DNA from: Mytilus galloprovincialis
Taxonomy: Eukaryota; Mollusca; Bivalvia; Mytilida; Mytilidae
Assembly (NCBI RefSeq): GCF_965363235.1
Contig: NC_134849.1
Span: 12,302,863-12,366,862 of the forward strand
DNA: 64,000 bases
Reading direction: 5' to 3'
A model generated the notes under the pieces. It saw only the letters and a program-made list of their open reading frames with translations. It was not told the origin of the DNA and searched no databases. The position numbers and the translations under genes were made by a program. Of the stretch, positions 1 to 11,800 are shown piece after piece (positions within the stretch are counted from its first letter, which is position 1; each line of letters opens with the position of its first letter).

Positions 1-97
1 GCAAACACTGATAATATATTGGTTATATATCAATAAAAACATTTTGAGTACGTTTGAATCTTATGCAACTTTTGGGTTCATAGACATATCCGAGAAC

Positions 98-137
98 TGG
101 CTGCTAGCGTATTGGCTGCTAGCGAGTGGCTGCTAGC
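98..137. repeat. Three spaced copies of TGGCTGCTAGC
   Basis: The 11-bp word TGGCTGCTAGC occurs at 98-108, 113-123 and 127-137, spaced 14-15 bp apart. The AT-rich stretch that follows holds loose copies of 'ctatcattatcg'. It may be the edge of a repeat that begins before the window. Confidence 0.6.
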
Positions 138-759
138 TTGAGTCTGGTCTATATATTTATAGGTGTAATGAGAATAAGTATTACAAATTACAGAAACTAT
201 GTCATAAATAACATAAGCATTTCCGGTTTTAATTCAAGTTATCGAATTTATAACTATCATTATCGAAACAATTCACATTATAGACCGTTAATGCATTATA
301 AAAAAAGTAACCATTATTATCTGCACGCGAGTCACATTAATTGGATCATCTATGATGGTCGAACGTAAAGTATACTTTACGCCGACTATCTATAATGATC
401 GACCGATAAACTATCATTATCCCCGATAAACTGTGACTATCTATTAATGTGGTTTCCGCGTTCCATAGTCTTAAATGATTAAACCTTGTGTGTGTGTGTC
501 GTGCGATATAAAGCTAACTATGGATTGGAAGATCTCCAGCTCCAAAATTATTTCATCTGAAAAAAATAATTTGTTAGGTATAAATAGCTAGCACTGTATA
601 TAATGTTGTAGAACTATTAAACATAAATTAAGATAAATATAATGCAACCTTTCAAGAAAAAACAGAGAAATTCTCCAGTTTATATTACAAGAGATACCTA
701 TATCTTTTTTTTATTCGTTACATGTAACCTCACACTGCATTCATCCATATACATTAAAA
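138..759. other. AT-rich intergenic stretch
   Basis: No gene is supported here. An 80-codon open frame at 126-368 lacks coding character (runs of Y, N, I and S from AT-rich DNA) and shows no splice sites or similarity that I can name. Confidence 0.5.
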
Positions 760-1040
760 AATACAGACCGAGAAATGCCTGGTTCATAGCAATTGCGATG
801 TAAATTGCAAAAAGGCGCTTCCAACGCATGTTGTTTCATCACTGGTCAATACTGCTGTTAGTGGACTAACAGTCTCCGAAGGTACTATCATCAGGTCAGT
901 ACCTCTGTTATGACTTGATTTTTAACAAATCTTTTTGATTCCTTATAGTTATCACAGTTACCAGGATTATAATTTAATACGCCAGACGCGCTTTTCGTCT
1001 TCATAAGACTTATCATTGACGCTCAGATCAAAATAGTTTT
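760..1040 (-). repeat. Dispersed mussel repeat (ACGCCAGACGCG family)
   Basis: The segment ends with the word ACGCCAGACGCG followed by 'cttttcgtcttcataagac', which recurs in this window at about 17930-18000 and 57497-57545 in the same orientation, and at 17055-17090, 17415-17440 and 24122-24155 in the opposite one. From general knowledge this is among the commonest dispersed repeats of Mytilus. It has no coding content. Confidence 0.7.
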
Positions 1041-1487
1041 GAATGTGTTAATTTATTTAAATTTTAAAAGTATAAAGAAACCAATGTTGACCAAATCTTA
1101 AATAAATGAAAATATGAAAAATTAAAAGTTGAAAAGTTCGTATCTTTTTCATGAATATATGTTGGTTCATGTTAACTTAACTGTCATGTTTGATACATAT
1201 TTGTTTATTTTTACATTAACTGGTCACACTCCTTTGTTCAGCGTTGTTATTACCTTATTCTTCGTTTATTAGACAGAAAACGGAAAAACCAATATTAAAT
1301 CTACAGGTAATATTAATTTTAAGAAAATTCAAATTTAAAGGAAATGACAGTATACAGTGGTACTTAAATAAATCATTGTAAAGTTATGGACATTTTCCAA
1401 CCAACACAATAAGGGTCAATTTTAAAGGTAAGAGCCATCGATTTATTTAACAAAACTTATGTAAAATGAGTCGACACTGATGAGTGA
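1041..1487. other. AT-rich spacer, no feature seen
   Basis: No reading frame, hairpin or recognisable repeat is visible before the word-ended element begins. Confidence 0.5.
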
Positions 1488-2280
1488 TGTAAATATTCCA
1501 GACCATATGAGTATTTGGACCGTACGCGTACGGTCCGGACCGTATGCGTATACTCGTACGGTCCGACCATACGCGTACGGTCGGACCGTATGAGTATACG
1601 CGTACGGTCCAGCTGACCAGACATGTTTTGAGATCATATGGGTTAATCTTTAAACAAACATTTATCAAAATCTTTATTTTTAGTTATACAAATTGTTATT
1701 ATTACAAATAGATGGATGAAGTAAATAAGCGAACAATTGACATTAAATATTTGTTTAATTGTATATCTGAATCCTATTTTGTTACTCTGGCCCAAGGTGA
1801 CACTAGTCTTGCTACCACAAGGAACGTCATATTTTTTTTTTACATTAACATGTTTTGTTCATGCATGTTCCTTTGCATATGCATTTTTTTGTAAAGTTCC
1901 TAAATATTCTATAACAATTGTCCTCCCACATTATGTTTACTTCCGATAACTTCAATTTCAATGAGCATACTGGGCTGCAATTAATGAATTACTGACATGC
2001 TAAATACAGAAGATTAACAGATTTTAATAAGCGTGATTTTTTAAAATAGTTAAAGTATTAAGTTTTTATTTCAATTACTATTGATTTTTTTATATTAGTT
2101 TGAGATATAAGTTATGTTGATCTGTTATATACATTTGTATCTAATAAACTTGACCAACTTCTTAATATAAGTCAGACCGTACGCGTACGGTCCGACCGTA
2201 TACGTATTTTGAAAAAGTACGCATACGGTCCAGACCGTACGCGTACGGTCCAAATACTCATACGGTCTGGAACATAAACA
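1488..2280. mobile_element. Word-ended inverted-repeat element W1 (CCGTACGCGTACGG)
   Basis: Two inverted ends, about 1488-1612 and 2174-2280, match each other in reverse complement (TTCCAGACC, then a GTATGAGTATTTGG block, then the palindrome GGACCGTACGCGTACGGTCC). Each end is several copies of that palindromic word or variants, spaced about 18-20 bp. The 560-bp interior is AT-rich and has no convincing gene. This is most simply a non-autonomous, MITE-like or foldback DNA element. I could not find a clear target-site duplication, so the outer limits are good to about 8 bp. Confidence 0.7.
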
Positions 2281-2760
2281 TTGCGCATTACTCCAAACGT
2301 CCACCCAATAATGCCATCTTAGTCAAAATATTGATTAAGTAGGAAGAATGATTTTTGTTGGATACCATGGACTCAAGAAAACCTTTAACAACTTAAACCT
2401 TTACATTAAGGGAATAGGAAAAATAAGATAACAGAAAACAATCGTAAACAGATGTTTAAATACAAGCATCGTATTTTTTTCAAAGGGACAAATTAGGACT
2501 ACAAAGTCAAACAAAGGGGAATCTAATGACATATAAAATGGGGCGATACTGAGTATGGCCACAGGGTACTCGTCTTTATACGTATAAATTCACCACTTGT
2601 CAATCCACGCTCATCCAAAATATCACAATCAATCATAAAAAGGTATATTTACACATACTATAAGAACTTCTATTGTCTAGCTCTATATTTATACTCATAA
2701 AAAGTTCAATATCTATTTAAAACGTAATATCATCAGCCTTATTTGTAAAATACCTATTTA
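2281..2760. other. Upstream region of small membrane protein gene 1
   Basis: AT-rich. The last 120 bp ('tcaatatctatttaaaacgt...') resemble the DNA upstream of the first exons at 15319 and 16321, so this is a promoter-containing block copied together with exon 1. Confidence 0.5.
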
Positions 2761-2767
2761 GAGTTCT

Positions 2768-2775
2768 ATAAATAC
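2768..2775 (+). promoter_or_regulatory. TATA box of gene 1
   Basis: TATAAATA lies 46 bp before the ATG at 2821. The paralogous first exon at 15319 has the same TATAAATA at 15250-15257, and the one at 16321 has TATATAG at 16261-16267, in matching positions. Confidence 0.5.
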
Positions 2776-2820
2776 TTGTAGATTTCCACTATCTAAGCCA
2801 TTAAATCCACAGCAAAGGAT

Positions 2821-4465
2821 ATGGATTCTTTAACAGCATCTACATCTTTTATGCTCTTCATTCTGTGTGTTCAATCATGTATGTATTGTTATAGCAAAAG
2901 TATAAATGCCTTTGTGTTATGGCAATGGTTATTCTGATAAAGAAAAACAAAATGAAACCAAATTTAGCATGTTTAGCATGTGTATTGCACAAAAAATTAA
3001 AGTATGTTTTCATAAATTCCGAAAGGAAAACACATATCTGTTTTCTTTTGATGTGGAAACATACGACACAAAAGGCAGCCGTTTTGTTTTAATGCAGCAA
3101 ACATTCCCTTAAGGATTACTCTGTTTCAAAATGACAAGCTTCTTTAAAGGCTAATAAAAATTGATAAAGAAACGTTAAAACCAGAAAAAATGCAGGGTCC
3201 GTGTGCTTGTTTTCGATATATAAGCCGTTGAAAATTTGGAGGGATATGAAATTTTTAAAAAAATGGCTGATTTTACTAGCGTAGCGAATATCCTTCAGAG
3301 TTCAGTGTTTGACTCGTAAACAAGGTACAAATACAGCATGTACAGATAGGTATAATTTTAAAAAGATTTGTATAAAATTTCTCAGCTAGCAAAATCCGCA
3401 TTTTTTCTTAATACAATTAATATAATTGTATTGAGTTTAAGCAAAGCCAATCACTAAATAGCAAATCTACCTTCTAAGGGTTTTGGTCAAGCGTCCTTGT
3501 GAGTTATATTCTTTGATCTGTTTTTCATGTCAAGAATAGTGTCACAACATTCCTTCAAATATGATTCTAGCCAACATTAACCTATGAAAGCAAAAATGCA
3601 GTTAACTAAATAAGTATCAATGAGGTACAAAACGTTTCCCTACAGTGATTTCCCTCCGAGTTAATCAAATTGTAGCAATTTATATATATGAATTGCTGAT
3701 TTTTTAATTTAGCTATATTCATCTCAATATTTTAAATTAAGGTATTATTGTTAGAATTGAGACCAAATACCTGATATCGCATTTGCAGATATTAGGACTG
3801 CAAATATCGTCATGCCCTTTTCGTTGATATATTTGAATTAAAATAAAATTCAGAATTTTATCTCTTTGTTTATAGTTATTCAAACTGAAGCTAAATATTG
3901 TTATGATACGTATTCCATGGGTAAAAGACACGAGACCTGCGTAGATGATTCAGGGTAAGTTTTTCCCTTGAAACTATGAATATATAGTCAATACCTTAAA
4001 ACTAACAACAAACAAATGTTTTATCTGTTAATACTTTTAACGCGTTACGATTTAATCAAATGTAAAAAAAGAGAAAATGTTCAGTTCAGATAAAATTCTG
4101 ATAGTGACCTTTAAACACCTTGTATTGCTTTATCATATCTACTAGGATTTTAATTTTACAGCTATCTCAATTATATATTAATCTAACAGAAAGCCAGGTT
4201 ATCTGAAAGTTTGGCTTATAAGTTAAAAATTTAACGATTTTACTGAGACTGCATTGTACAAAATGAATTTTCTAAACGTTTTATTTGTATTTAGATAGGT
4301 CATTAGACATTATAACGATGATTACAAAATAATTTGATCAGAAATGGTTTATTTTTCAGAATGAACTTTGCAATAAAAATATTCTGCAGTGTTGTCATTC
4401 ATGTGGTACTTGCAATCCCGATTTCATTTTGTGTACGTAGAATATGGAGATGGCTGGGACATTGA
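2821..4465 (+). CDS. Small single-pass membrane protein, gene 1 (80 aa, three exons)
   Basis: Exons are 2821-2878, 3876-3954 and 4360-4465. Donors are GTATGT and GTAAGT; acceptors are TTTATAG and TTTTTCAG; the phases (1, then 2) fit across both introns. Residues 1-19 form a signal peptide (hydrophobic core FMLFILCV). Residues 20-46 form a tiny ectodomain with KYCYDTYSMGKRHETC, a Cys-x12-Cys pair (C28, C41). Residues about 49-69 form one membrane helix, followed by the basic tail RRIWRWLGH and TGA. Exon 2 has exactly the length of gene 2's (79 nt), and both splice phases match genes 2 and 3, which is the main evidence that it is real. I do not recognise the family. The expected topology is type I, at the cell surface or in an internal membrane. 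A short regulatory subunit, a ligand-like surface peptide or a membrane antimicrobial peptide are possibilities, not conclusions. Confidence 0.65.
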
Positions 4466-4617
4466 TGAAGCATTGATACTGATGAAATATGACTCTCCTC
4501 TAACAACAAGCGGAACATTATTTTTGGAAGCAAATCACATTTTCGTGATATTTAAAGGCTGAATGGAGATGCGTTTAATCAGAAATCTGTTGTTTAGAGG
4601 ACCATTGAATACTATCA

Positions 4618-4623
4618 AATAAA
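4618..4623 (+). terminator. Poly(A) signal after gene 1
   Basis: AATAAA lies about 150 bp after the stop of gene 1. A second one lies near 4708. No transcript is available to choose between them. Confidence 0.35.
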
Positions 4624-5309
4624 CTTCATTGTTATATACTTTCTTTTTAAGATTATAAGTATCAAATCTAATATTTTTTGTTTTCCTTTATGGTTAATAT
4701 CGAAAAAGAATAAAATTACATTCTATATTTTACTTAATCCATATTAATACCCCAGTCCCACTAGGCCACGATCGCACTACGATCTGTGAAAATTTTTTTT
4801 GATGATCGTGGTACGATCGTGTAGGTCGCAGTAAGGTCGTACCACGGTCGTGGTGAGGTCTTCAAGATCGTGAAGAGCGTGGCCAACTTTGAACATGTTC
4901 AAAACAATCGTGGTGCGGTCGTGGCGAAACAAGGTCGTAGTAGAAGCGTAGTGAGAGCGCACTAAGATCGTAGTAAGATCGCAAAAGTCGCTGTACAATC
5001 GTAGCGAGAGCGTAGCGAAAGCGTGATTCTATTTGGAGAGATTGCGCTACGATCGCACAGCGACGTTATCATGACCTAACTACGACCATCACGTTCTCAC
5101 CGGGACCCAACTACGCTTCCACTACGACTTAACCACGCTGTTCAAGACCATAGTACGATTCTAGCACGCCTTTGCCGTCCTCATCACGCTCTTCTCACGA
5201 CCTTACTACGTCCATCATTTTATTGTCATTTTCACATAAAATATATATAAAAAAAAACTCACTAGATTTTGTTTGTCTGAATGTATTTATCAATTTGCTC
5301 TAACGGCTC

Positions 5310-5525
5310 AACCATGCTTCTCGTTTTTATATGGATAAGACCGTTGGTTTTTCCCGTTTAAATTGTTTAAAATTAGTATTTTTTGGGGTCCTTTATAGCG
5401 TGCTGTTCGGTGTGAGCCAAGGCTCCGTATTGAAGACCATACCGTTGCATATAATGGTTTACTTTTATAGATTTTTACGTTGATGGAGAGTTGTCTCATT
5501 GGCACTCATACCACATCTTCCTATA
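5310..5525 (-). repeat. Dispersed mussel repeat ('gagtgccaatgagacaactc' family) inside W2
   Basis: Reverse-strand copy containing 'ctcattggcactcatacca' and 'tgagccaaggctccg'. The same family occurs at about 22545-22900, 26935-27160, 32605-32990, 35865-36045 and 59520-59655. It is non-coding. Confidence 0.7.
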
Positions 5526-5639
5526 TATATTGACACATCTGTGTCATCTCTGCTATCGTTCACTAAAATATTGTCATTTGAGCTTTATGGACCAGCAATA
5601 GGTTGTAATTTAGGTTTGATTGGTCGTTCCGACATCTCT

Positions 5640-6020
5640 TGCTGACAAGTATTATACTACTTATGTGTATAGTATCAGTTTAATTGAAGTCTGGAGCTGG
5701 CATGTCAGTTAACTACTAGTAGTCTGTTGTTATTTATGTATTATTGTCATTTTGTTTATTTTCTTTATTCACATCTTCTGACATCAGACTCGGACTTCTC
5801 TTGAACGGAATTTTAATGTGCGTATTGTTATGCGTTTACTTTTCTTCATTGGCTAGAGGTATAGGGGAAGGGTTGAGATCTCACAAACATGTTTAACCCC
5901 ACTATTTTTGCGCCTGTCCCAAGTCAGGAGCCTATGGCCTTTGTTAGTCTTGTACTATTTTAAATTTTAGTTTCTTGTGTACTATTTGGAGTTTAGTATG
6001 ACGTTCATACTTTGCTCCCT
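5640..6020 (+). repeat. Fragment of the 3' region of the Penelope-like family, inside W2
   Basis: This is the reverse complement of the non-coding tails of the two larger copies at about 39655-39990 and 47275-47610 (shared words 'catcagactcggacttctct', 'gtcccaagtcaggagcct'). It is a fossil fragment with no coding part. Confidence 0.7.
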
Positions 6021-6521
6021 CTGCATCTACATCAACCCCTACCACCACACCCACGTGTTCTATTAGATTTTGGTTGCATGACTGTATTGTTTCCGAGAAA
6101 TCTCCGTTTTAATCAGAAATAGAAGGAATGGAACTATATTGATATGAAATACGATATTGACGGTATTGCTGAGAACGTAGTAAGATCGCGGTATGAACGT
6201 AGTACAATCGTGGTAAGAACGTGCTATAATCGCAGTAAGATCGTGTTGCAATCGGATAACTCGTAATATGGTCGTAGTGAGAACTTGAAGAGCGTAGAAA
6301 GATCTTTATAAGCGTAGTGAGGTCGCAGAATAAGCGCGGTGAGAACGTGGTTTAATCGTAGCGGGATCGTTGTAGAAGCGTAATTAGGACGTAGTAGCAT
6401 CGTGAAAGCAACGAAAATTAACATTTTCATGCCGCTCATACCGCGACCTCACCACGATCTAAATTTATTTTAGATCGCGGTGAGCGTGGTGCGATCGTGG
6501 TCTAGTGGGACTGGGGCTTAA

Positions 6522-8149
6522 CATCACGGATGGATAAATTGCATAATTTGTAAAGCATGAACAATTCTTTGTTACATGCATATGCCTGCGTTCTCCGTAC
6601 ATAATTGGGTTAGTTTTTTATTAAAAAAATACCAATTATGGCAACCATATGGTTTTGTTAAAGGTTCATTTCACAATTTCAGTACATGAAGATTTCATTT
6701 ATTTAGTAACGATTACCTTACCAGAAATTGATATATTTTTTTTTCTTCAAATTATCTTAGACACGTGTTAAAGTAGTTTAAATTAAAAAAAGAAAAACTA
6801 GTGTTTCCAATCAAATTAGACACTTGTTAACGTGGTGATTTATTAAAGTACTATCCAATTAAATATATGGACATTAATAGTATATATCAGAATATTTATG
6901 TAATGAACAAGCAACTACAATTGAGGATTTGTAAATTGTGTTAAAGCCCTCCAATGAGCTAGGTATTTTTAATAAATGATCATGCTGTTCAACATCACCT
7001 GCAAACAAATTTTCACTTTTTTTCTATCAGCAGCCATTGCAAATGTGTAAAAATGTCGCATTATAAACTCGGAATTTCAAAGGGATTTGTTTGATTGTTT
7101 TAGTAATTCAGCAAAAATCGGACCTATCGCTAGTTTAAAATATTATGTACGTTCAATGATATTAACTTATTATTGGTTGTCGTTACGAAACTGCACACAC
7201 AACAAACTAAATATATATATTGAAATATATGGCAATACTAAGGAACGCCACAGCTGCCTTATGATAATAATAATATATGGCAATACGACGCCAATAAACT
7301 AAAACATTTTCCTGTGAAATGTTGATTTGTTGATGGATTTTCTCTTTGGAATATTTAAAGTTTTCTTAATTTGTATTCATAAATCAGGTAGTTATTGCAA
7401 GTATAATGCATTCCTGATACATTTCAATATGAATTAGACATTTCGCCCAAGGATAATTAACTTTCAAAGCGGAGGGTTTTTAATTAATAATTTTACACTG
7501 TTAATTGTGATATCGAAAAGTAGTGAGTGAAATTTTATTCAGACTAAATTCGATTGGAAATAATAAATACCGCAACTTGACGAAATCAGGTTTGTAAGGG
7601 GATAACATATAACATTAAGAACGTCTACAAAGTACAGCAAATATGTTATTGTGTTGGTAAAAGCAGAACGATTTCACGTTCATAGGAAACACCAAGCCCT
7701 GTTCGTAGGTCCAGCTGGTTGTCCGTTGATTGAGTCCACTCTTCAATCCTTGAGAAAATATCTTGGATTCGAGGGAATGAAATATATGTTTAATGTTGTG
7801 ACGATTCTGTAGGTCTGTTTGATGGGTCTGAATTATGTCTGGCTGCTGATGAGATTTTGAAATATATTTTGGTGAGCATTACAATTTTAAACAGCTAACA
7901 TTCACCTGCTTTTTTCATTCTAACATCCTAGATATTTGTGTTCTGACTAAAGCAAAGATATAATAAGAACATTATTTGGCCCTTATATCTAGAAAGCAGT
8001 CAATGTATTTACCTTTATTTTAAAAATTATGATAACTCAGTTAACCAGTAACTGATAACCAGTATTACACACATATATAAATATATAAATTCATGTTGAT
8101 CTTTGTACATTTCAATTTATTGACGGAGCTGAGCCTTGAAAGATTCATG
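6522..8149. other. AT-rich intergenic stretch
   Basis: No convincing gene or repeat. A somewhat GC-richer patch at 7690-7860 looks like a decayed coding piece, but I could not assign it. Confidence 0.4.
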
Positions 8150-8321
8150 ACTCGGGCAGAGACCTTACAGTTGACCAAGGTGACCTCTTAGTGTTATAGG
8201 ATAGAAAGACTCCTTCCGAACGGTTGTTTTGCATGATAGAATTCTGAATGCTCTTTCGTTATTATTCCTGGAAGGACGTTTATTCTGTATCAATTTATTT
8301 GATATATCAATCTTTACATAG
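8150..8321 (-). mobile_element. LINE fragment, C-terminal end of the reverse-transcriptase ORF
   Basis: On the minus strand one frame reads through SNKLIQNKRPSRNNNERAF and then VRKESFYPITLR, ending in a stop near 8174. The pattern R-x-NN-x-R-AF followed about 18 residues later by FYP-x-T-x-R is the usual C-terminal signature of CR1/Jockey-type LINE ORF2 proteins in invertebrates. It abuts the left end of the hAT element. A second piece of a LINE of the same strand lies at 13618-13835. Confidence 0.6.
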
Positions 8322-8334
8322 CAGGGTTTTCCAT
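8322..8334 (+). repeat. hAT left terminal inverted repeat
   Basis: CAGGGTTTTCCAT, pairing with 13605-13617. It is followed by a perfect 12-bp hairpin (TTCATTTTGGCC, loop TAACA). Confidence 0.7.
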
Positions 8335-8876
8335 TCATTTTGGCCTAACAGGCCAAAATGAATAAGTAGGTGGTCACCGGATAATAGGGGGGGGTCCGGG
8401 GGGGCTTGCCCCCCCGAAAAAATTTTGAAATCTAGATTCAAAATCCTGGCATCTGACGAATTTTAAGACAATATTTCATGCTTGTTAAATGGGCATATTA
8501 TTAGGAGAATTTTTTTCTAAAAAATTTTGTCTGCACAATTTTAAGACTTTGAATACTACTATAATTTAAACGTCATGAACGTTGACAAAATTAAGAATAC
8601 TGTTCTATTCTGTATTGGATACAAGCAATTTTATTTATTATTATTTAATTATAGATAGGATGCACACTATATTCTATATTATCATGTCTTATAAGCTTTT
8701 GTTTTGTAATAATTTTGTCATTTTGTCATGATATATTTAAGTTGTAATAGAAATACAAATAAAAATAGAATGAAAATCTTCTTGTTTTTAGAACTCGTAT
8801 AACCAAATGTACTTAGACAAGTCAACACAACATGGTGGGTAAAATTCAGACTATCAAATTGGTTAAATGAAATTTA

Positions 8877-11800
8877 TTAATCTAAATCATCAGAAGAGGA
8901 ACAATCATCTTCGGAGAGATTATCCATTTCATCAAGTTCTAGGATTTTCATTGCATTTCGAACTTCATTCAATGTCTGTCTGACTTCAGTTTCAATAGTG
9001 ACAATTTCTGTCGGTGTCTCTGTCTGAACACTTGCATCTTCGAGTACAGGTGCTTTACAAGTCATGGTGTTTTCTTGTACTTTAGATGTAGGAGCTCTGT
9101 TTGCTGGTAATCGTCTTCGATTTTTTGCACCAGTCCAGGTTGTTACTGCTCGTTTGATAAGAGCTTCACCTTCTAATGACTCAACAGGTGGCTCGTTTAT
9201 ACATACATGAAGAATTGAGTCTAGCATGTGGCTGGTTAGTCTGTTTCTTTGCTTTGTCTTAACATTTTTTAATGCACTAGCCCCTCTCTCAGGCCATGCA
9301 TTGGACACTGGAAGTGCCAATGCAACTTCTGCAATAAAAACTATACTAGGATAGAAGTTGCAAAATGATTTGTTTCTGACTAGTTGGTTTAAAAGCCATT
9401 CAGTGGCTGTAATTTTGGATTTTCCATCTTTCACATCTTGAGGCATGATCTTTTTCAAATTGTCATTGATCTGATATTTCAATCCTTGCCATTCTGTCAG
9501 CAGTTTTTCAGCTTTCTGATTTTTCTTTTCTTCTTCATCATCTTGATAGAAATGTTCTCCCGACACTTTGATCGAATCTTCTCCATACTCTTTAAATCCT
9601 GTTTCATCAGTTTTTGGTAGAAGTGTTGGGTCAAAAATTGCAAAAGACGATAAGACTTCTCCACAATCTTCAAATCGTCTATCAATGTTTTTGATTAATG
9701 CATCGACATACTTTTTGAAAAGAGATGTTAGTTCATCAGAATCTTTCTTTGTCAAGTTTATTTCTGCACACATATTTGTGAAAGAATCTATATCATTTCT
9801 TAAACTTTCAATAGGTTTATCTTCCTCAATTAGTTGTTTCAGCTTGTCCTTTGTCATGTTAATTGCTGGGCATATCACAGAAAAGTTTAAAGAGTCTTTC
9901 TGAAATAGTCTTGATAAATCAGCTAGTATTGGCAAAATGTCATTTAAAATGTATATAGCTCCAAGAAACTTAAGACCTTTCATCTTTTTTAAAAGTCCAC
10001 ATGCTGCTGCGTCATCTTTTTCTAACTTACTTAATGTATGAAGAATAACTTCATATTCTGAAAATACTGCTTTGACTGATGATTCAAGACTAAGCCATCT
10101 TGTCCTACATGCCTTCTTTAATCTTTTGCTTACAACTTTTTGGGCCTTATCCCCCATGGTAATATTTTTCAATTCCTTCTGAGTTTTTAAGTAAATGGCC
10201 ATTTTCTTCGGTGAATTTTCAAAGAGTTGCCAAAGTTGACGAAGAATAATTTCCATATTCTTGATAAAACTGATGGACTCGTTAGAATCAGCACAAGAAA
10301 GGGCAAGCTTGTGGCATACACAGTGGATGTTTATTAGACATGGATTTTTTTCTCTGAGACGTGTAGCGACACCTGTTCTTTTACCAACCATCACAGAAGC
10401 TCCATCAGAGGAGAAACCTGTAAGTTTTGAAACATCTAACTTGTCTGATTCAAGTTCTTCAAGCAACAGACCAGTTATTGTCTCAGCATTAGCAGCATTG
10501 TGTTTCTCAAGAATATCTTTACAGGACAAAAAGTTTGTTTTAGTTTCTTCATCTTTAAAGCTGTAGTACTGTATAAAAGTTACTAAATTTTCTTTCACAG
10601 AAATGTCTGCCACTTCATCTGTCATCAATCCAAACGCATTAGACTTTCGTACATTCTCTAACATTATTTCTTTCATCACATCCCCCAGAGTTCGAAAAAT
10701 CTCAGTTTGTGACCTTGCTGATCTGTGTTGAAAGAACTTTAAATGTTCAACCTCAAAGATTTTTTCAATAAACTGCAAGAGTGGAAGTAGTTTTTTATTT
10801 GCTACAAATTCTTTCATTAAGAAATATGCTGAAGAAAATACTTGGTTTAAAACAGTGTTATTCACTTCTGTTTTCTTAATAACTTCTTGATGGAATACCG
10901 AAACTTGTTGTAATAACTCATTTTGTAAAGCAGCAATATGTAATTTACTTTGCACATGAGTATTTAGAGAATCGATTTTGAATCTTACACTTGGTGTAGA
11001 GGCAAATACACTGCGTTGGTTTTGTGGGTGCTTCATCTGATGCTTTTTGCAAACCAAACAAAACATGCCATCATTTTCAACAAAACAGAGCCACCAATTT
11101 TTACTGTTAAGCCAGGAGTGTTTAAATTTTTTGAAGATCTGGGAATCAGTATGAATAGTTGTAAAAAAGGAATGTACTGCTTTGTTCTCAAATAAATCTT
11201 CTACGTTTGTTTTACATTGTTTAAAATTCCACGGACCATAACTCTTTTCATTTGGCATTGAGATATAATCTTTTGAAGATTGAGACTGTTCATTAACAGA
11301 ACTACTAGTAGGGTGTGTTGCCGTTTCTGTTGAAAATCCTGGCTCAGGTTCTTTTTCTTCACTATGCTGATCTTTATCATAGCAGCTACTTGTAGGGGAG
11401 GGTGATTCATCTATTGCATTGCCATTAATGTCAACACAGTCATTGCCTGAAACATATAATAGTAAATACAACTAATCAATCTTGAATAAAGAAAAATTAA
11501 ATGATGTGGCTAATGGAGTGTGTTTCAAAAAAATATTTATATAAATTATAAATATCATACATGTACCAGTTATTTTCAATATATGTAATTGCTAAATTGC
11601 ATCGTTCTTTGATTAAATACTGTTTACAACAGTTACTTCATTTATAAAAATATAGAACCTTTAAATTCAAAATACATTTTGTGTTGTCTTTCTGATAAAA
11701 CTACATCACATGTTGTTTCATCTTATTTTTTATTCTGTATTGATTTGTTATGTCTAAATCTTTAAAGGCTTCAATTATATATACTTACATGATTTGTATT

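Larger units (their letters stand above)
4750..6516. mobile_element. Word-ended inverted-repeat element W2 (GATCGTGGT), TTAA-flanked
   Basis: The outermost 15 bp, CCCCAGTCCCACTAG at 4750-4764, are exactly inverted at 6502-6516. Inside them, 4765-5215 and 6170-6500 are packed with variants of a 10-bp word (gatcgtggta, gatcgtagta, gaacgtagta) that change strand within each arm. TTAA lies just outside both ends (4744-4747 and 6518-6521, separated from the ends by 2 and 1 bases). That suggests a TTAA target as used by piggyBac and Kolobok transposases. No transposase is inside. The interior is made of older mussel repeats. Confidence 0.7.

Noticed and set aside
9438-10566. Plus-strand frames of 60-111 codons
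   Set aside because: They lie antisense within the transposase exon and are shadows.
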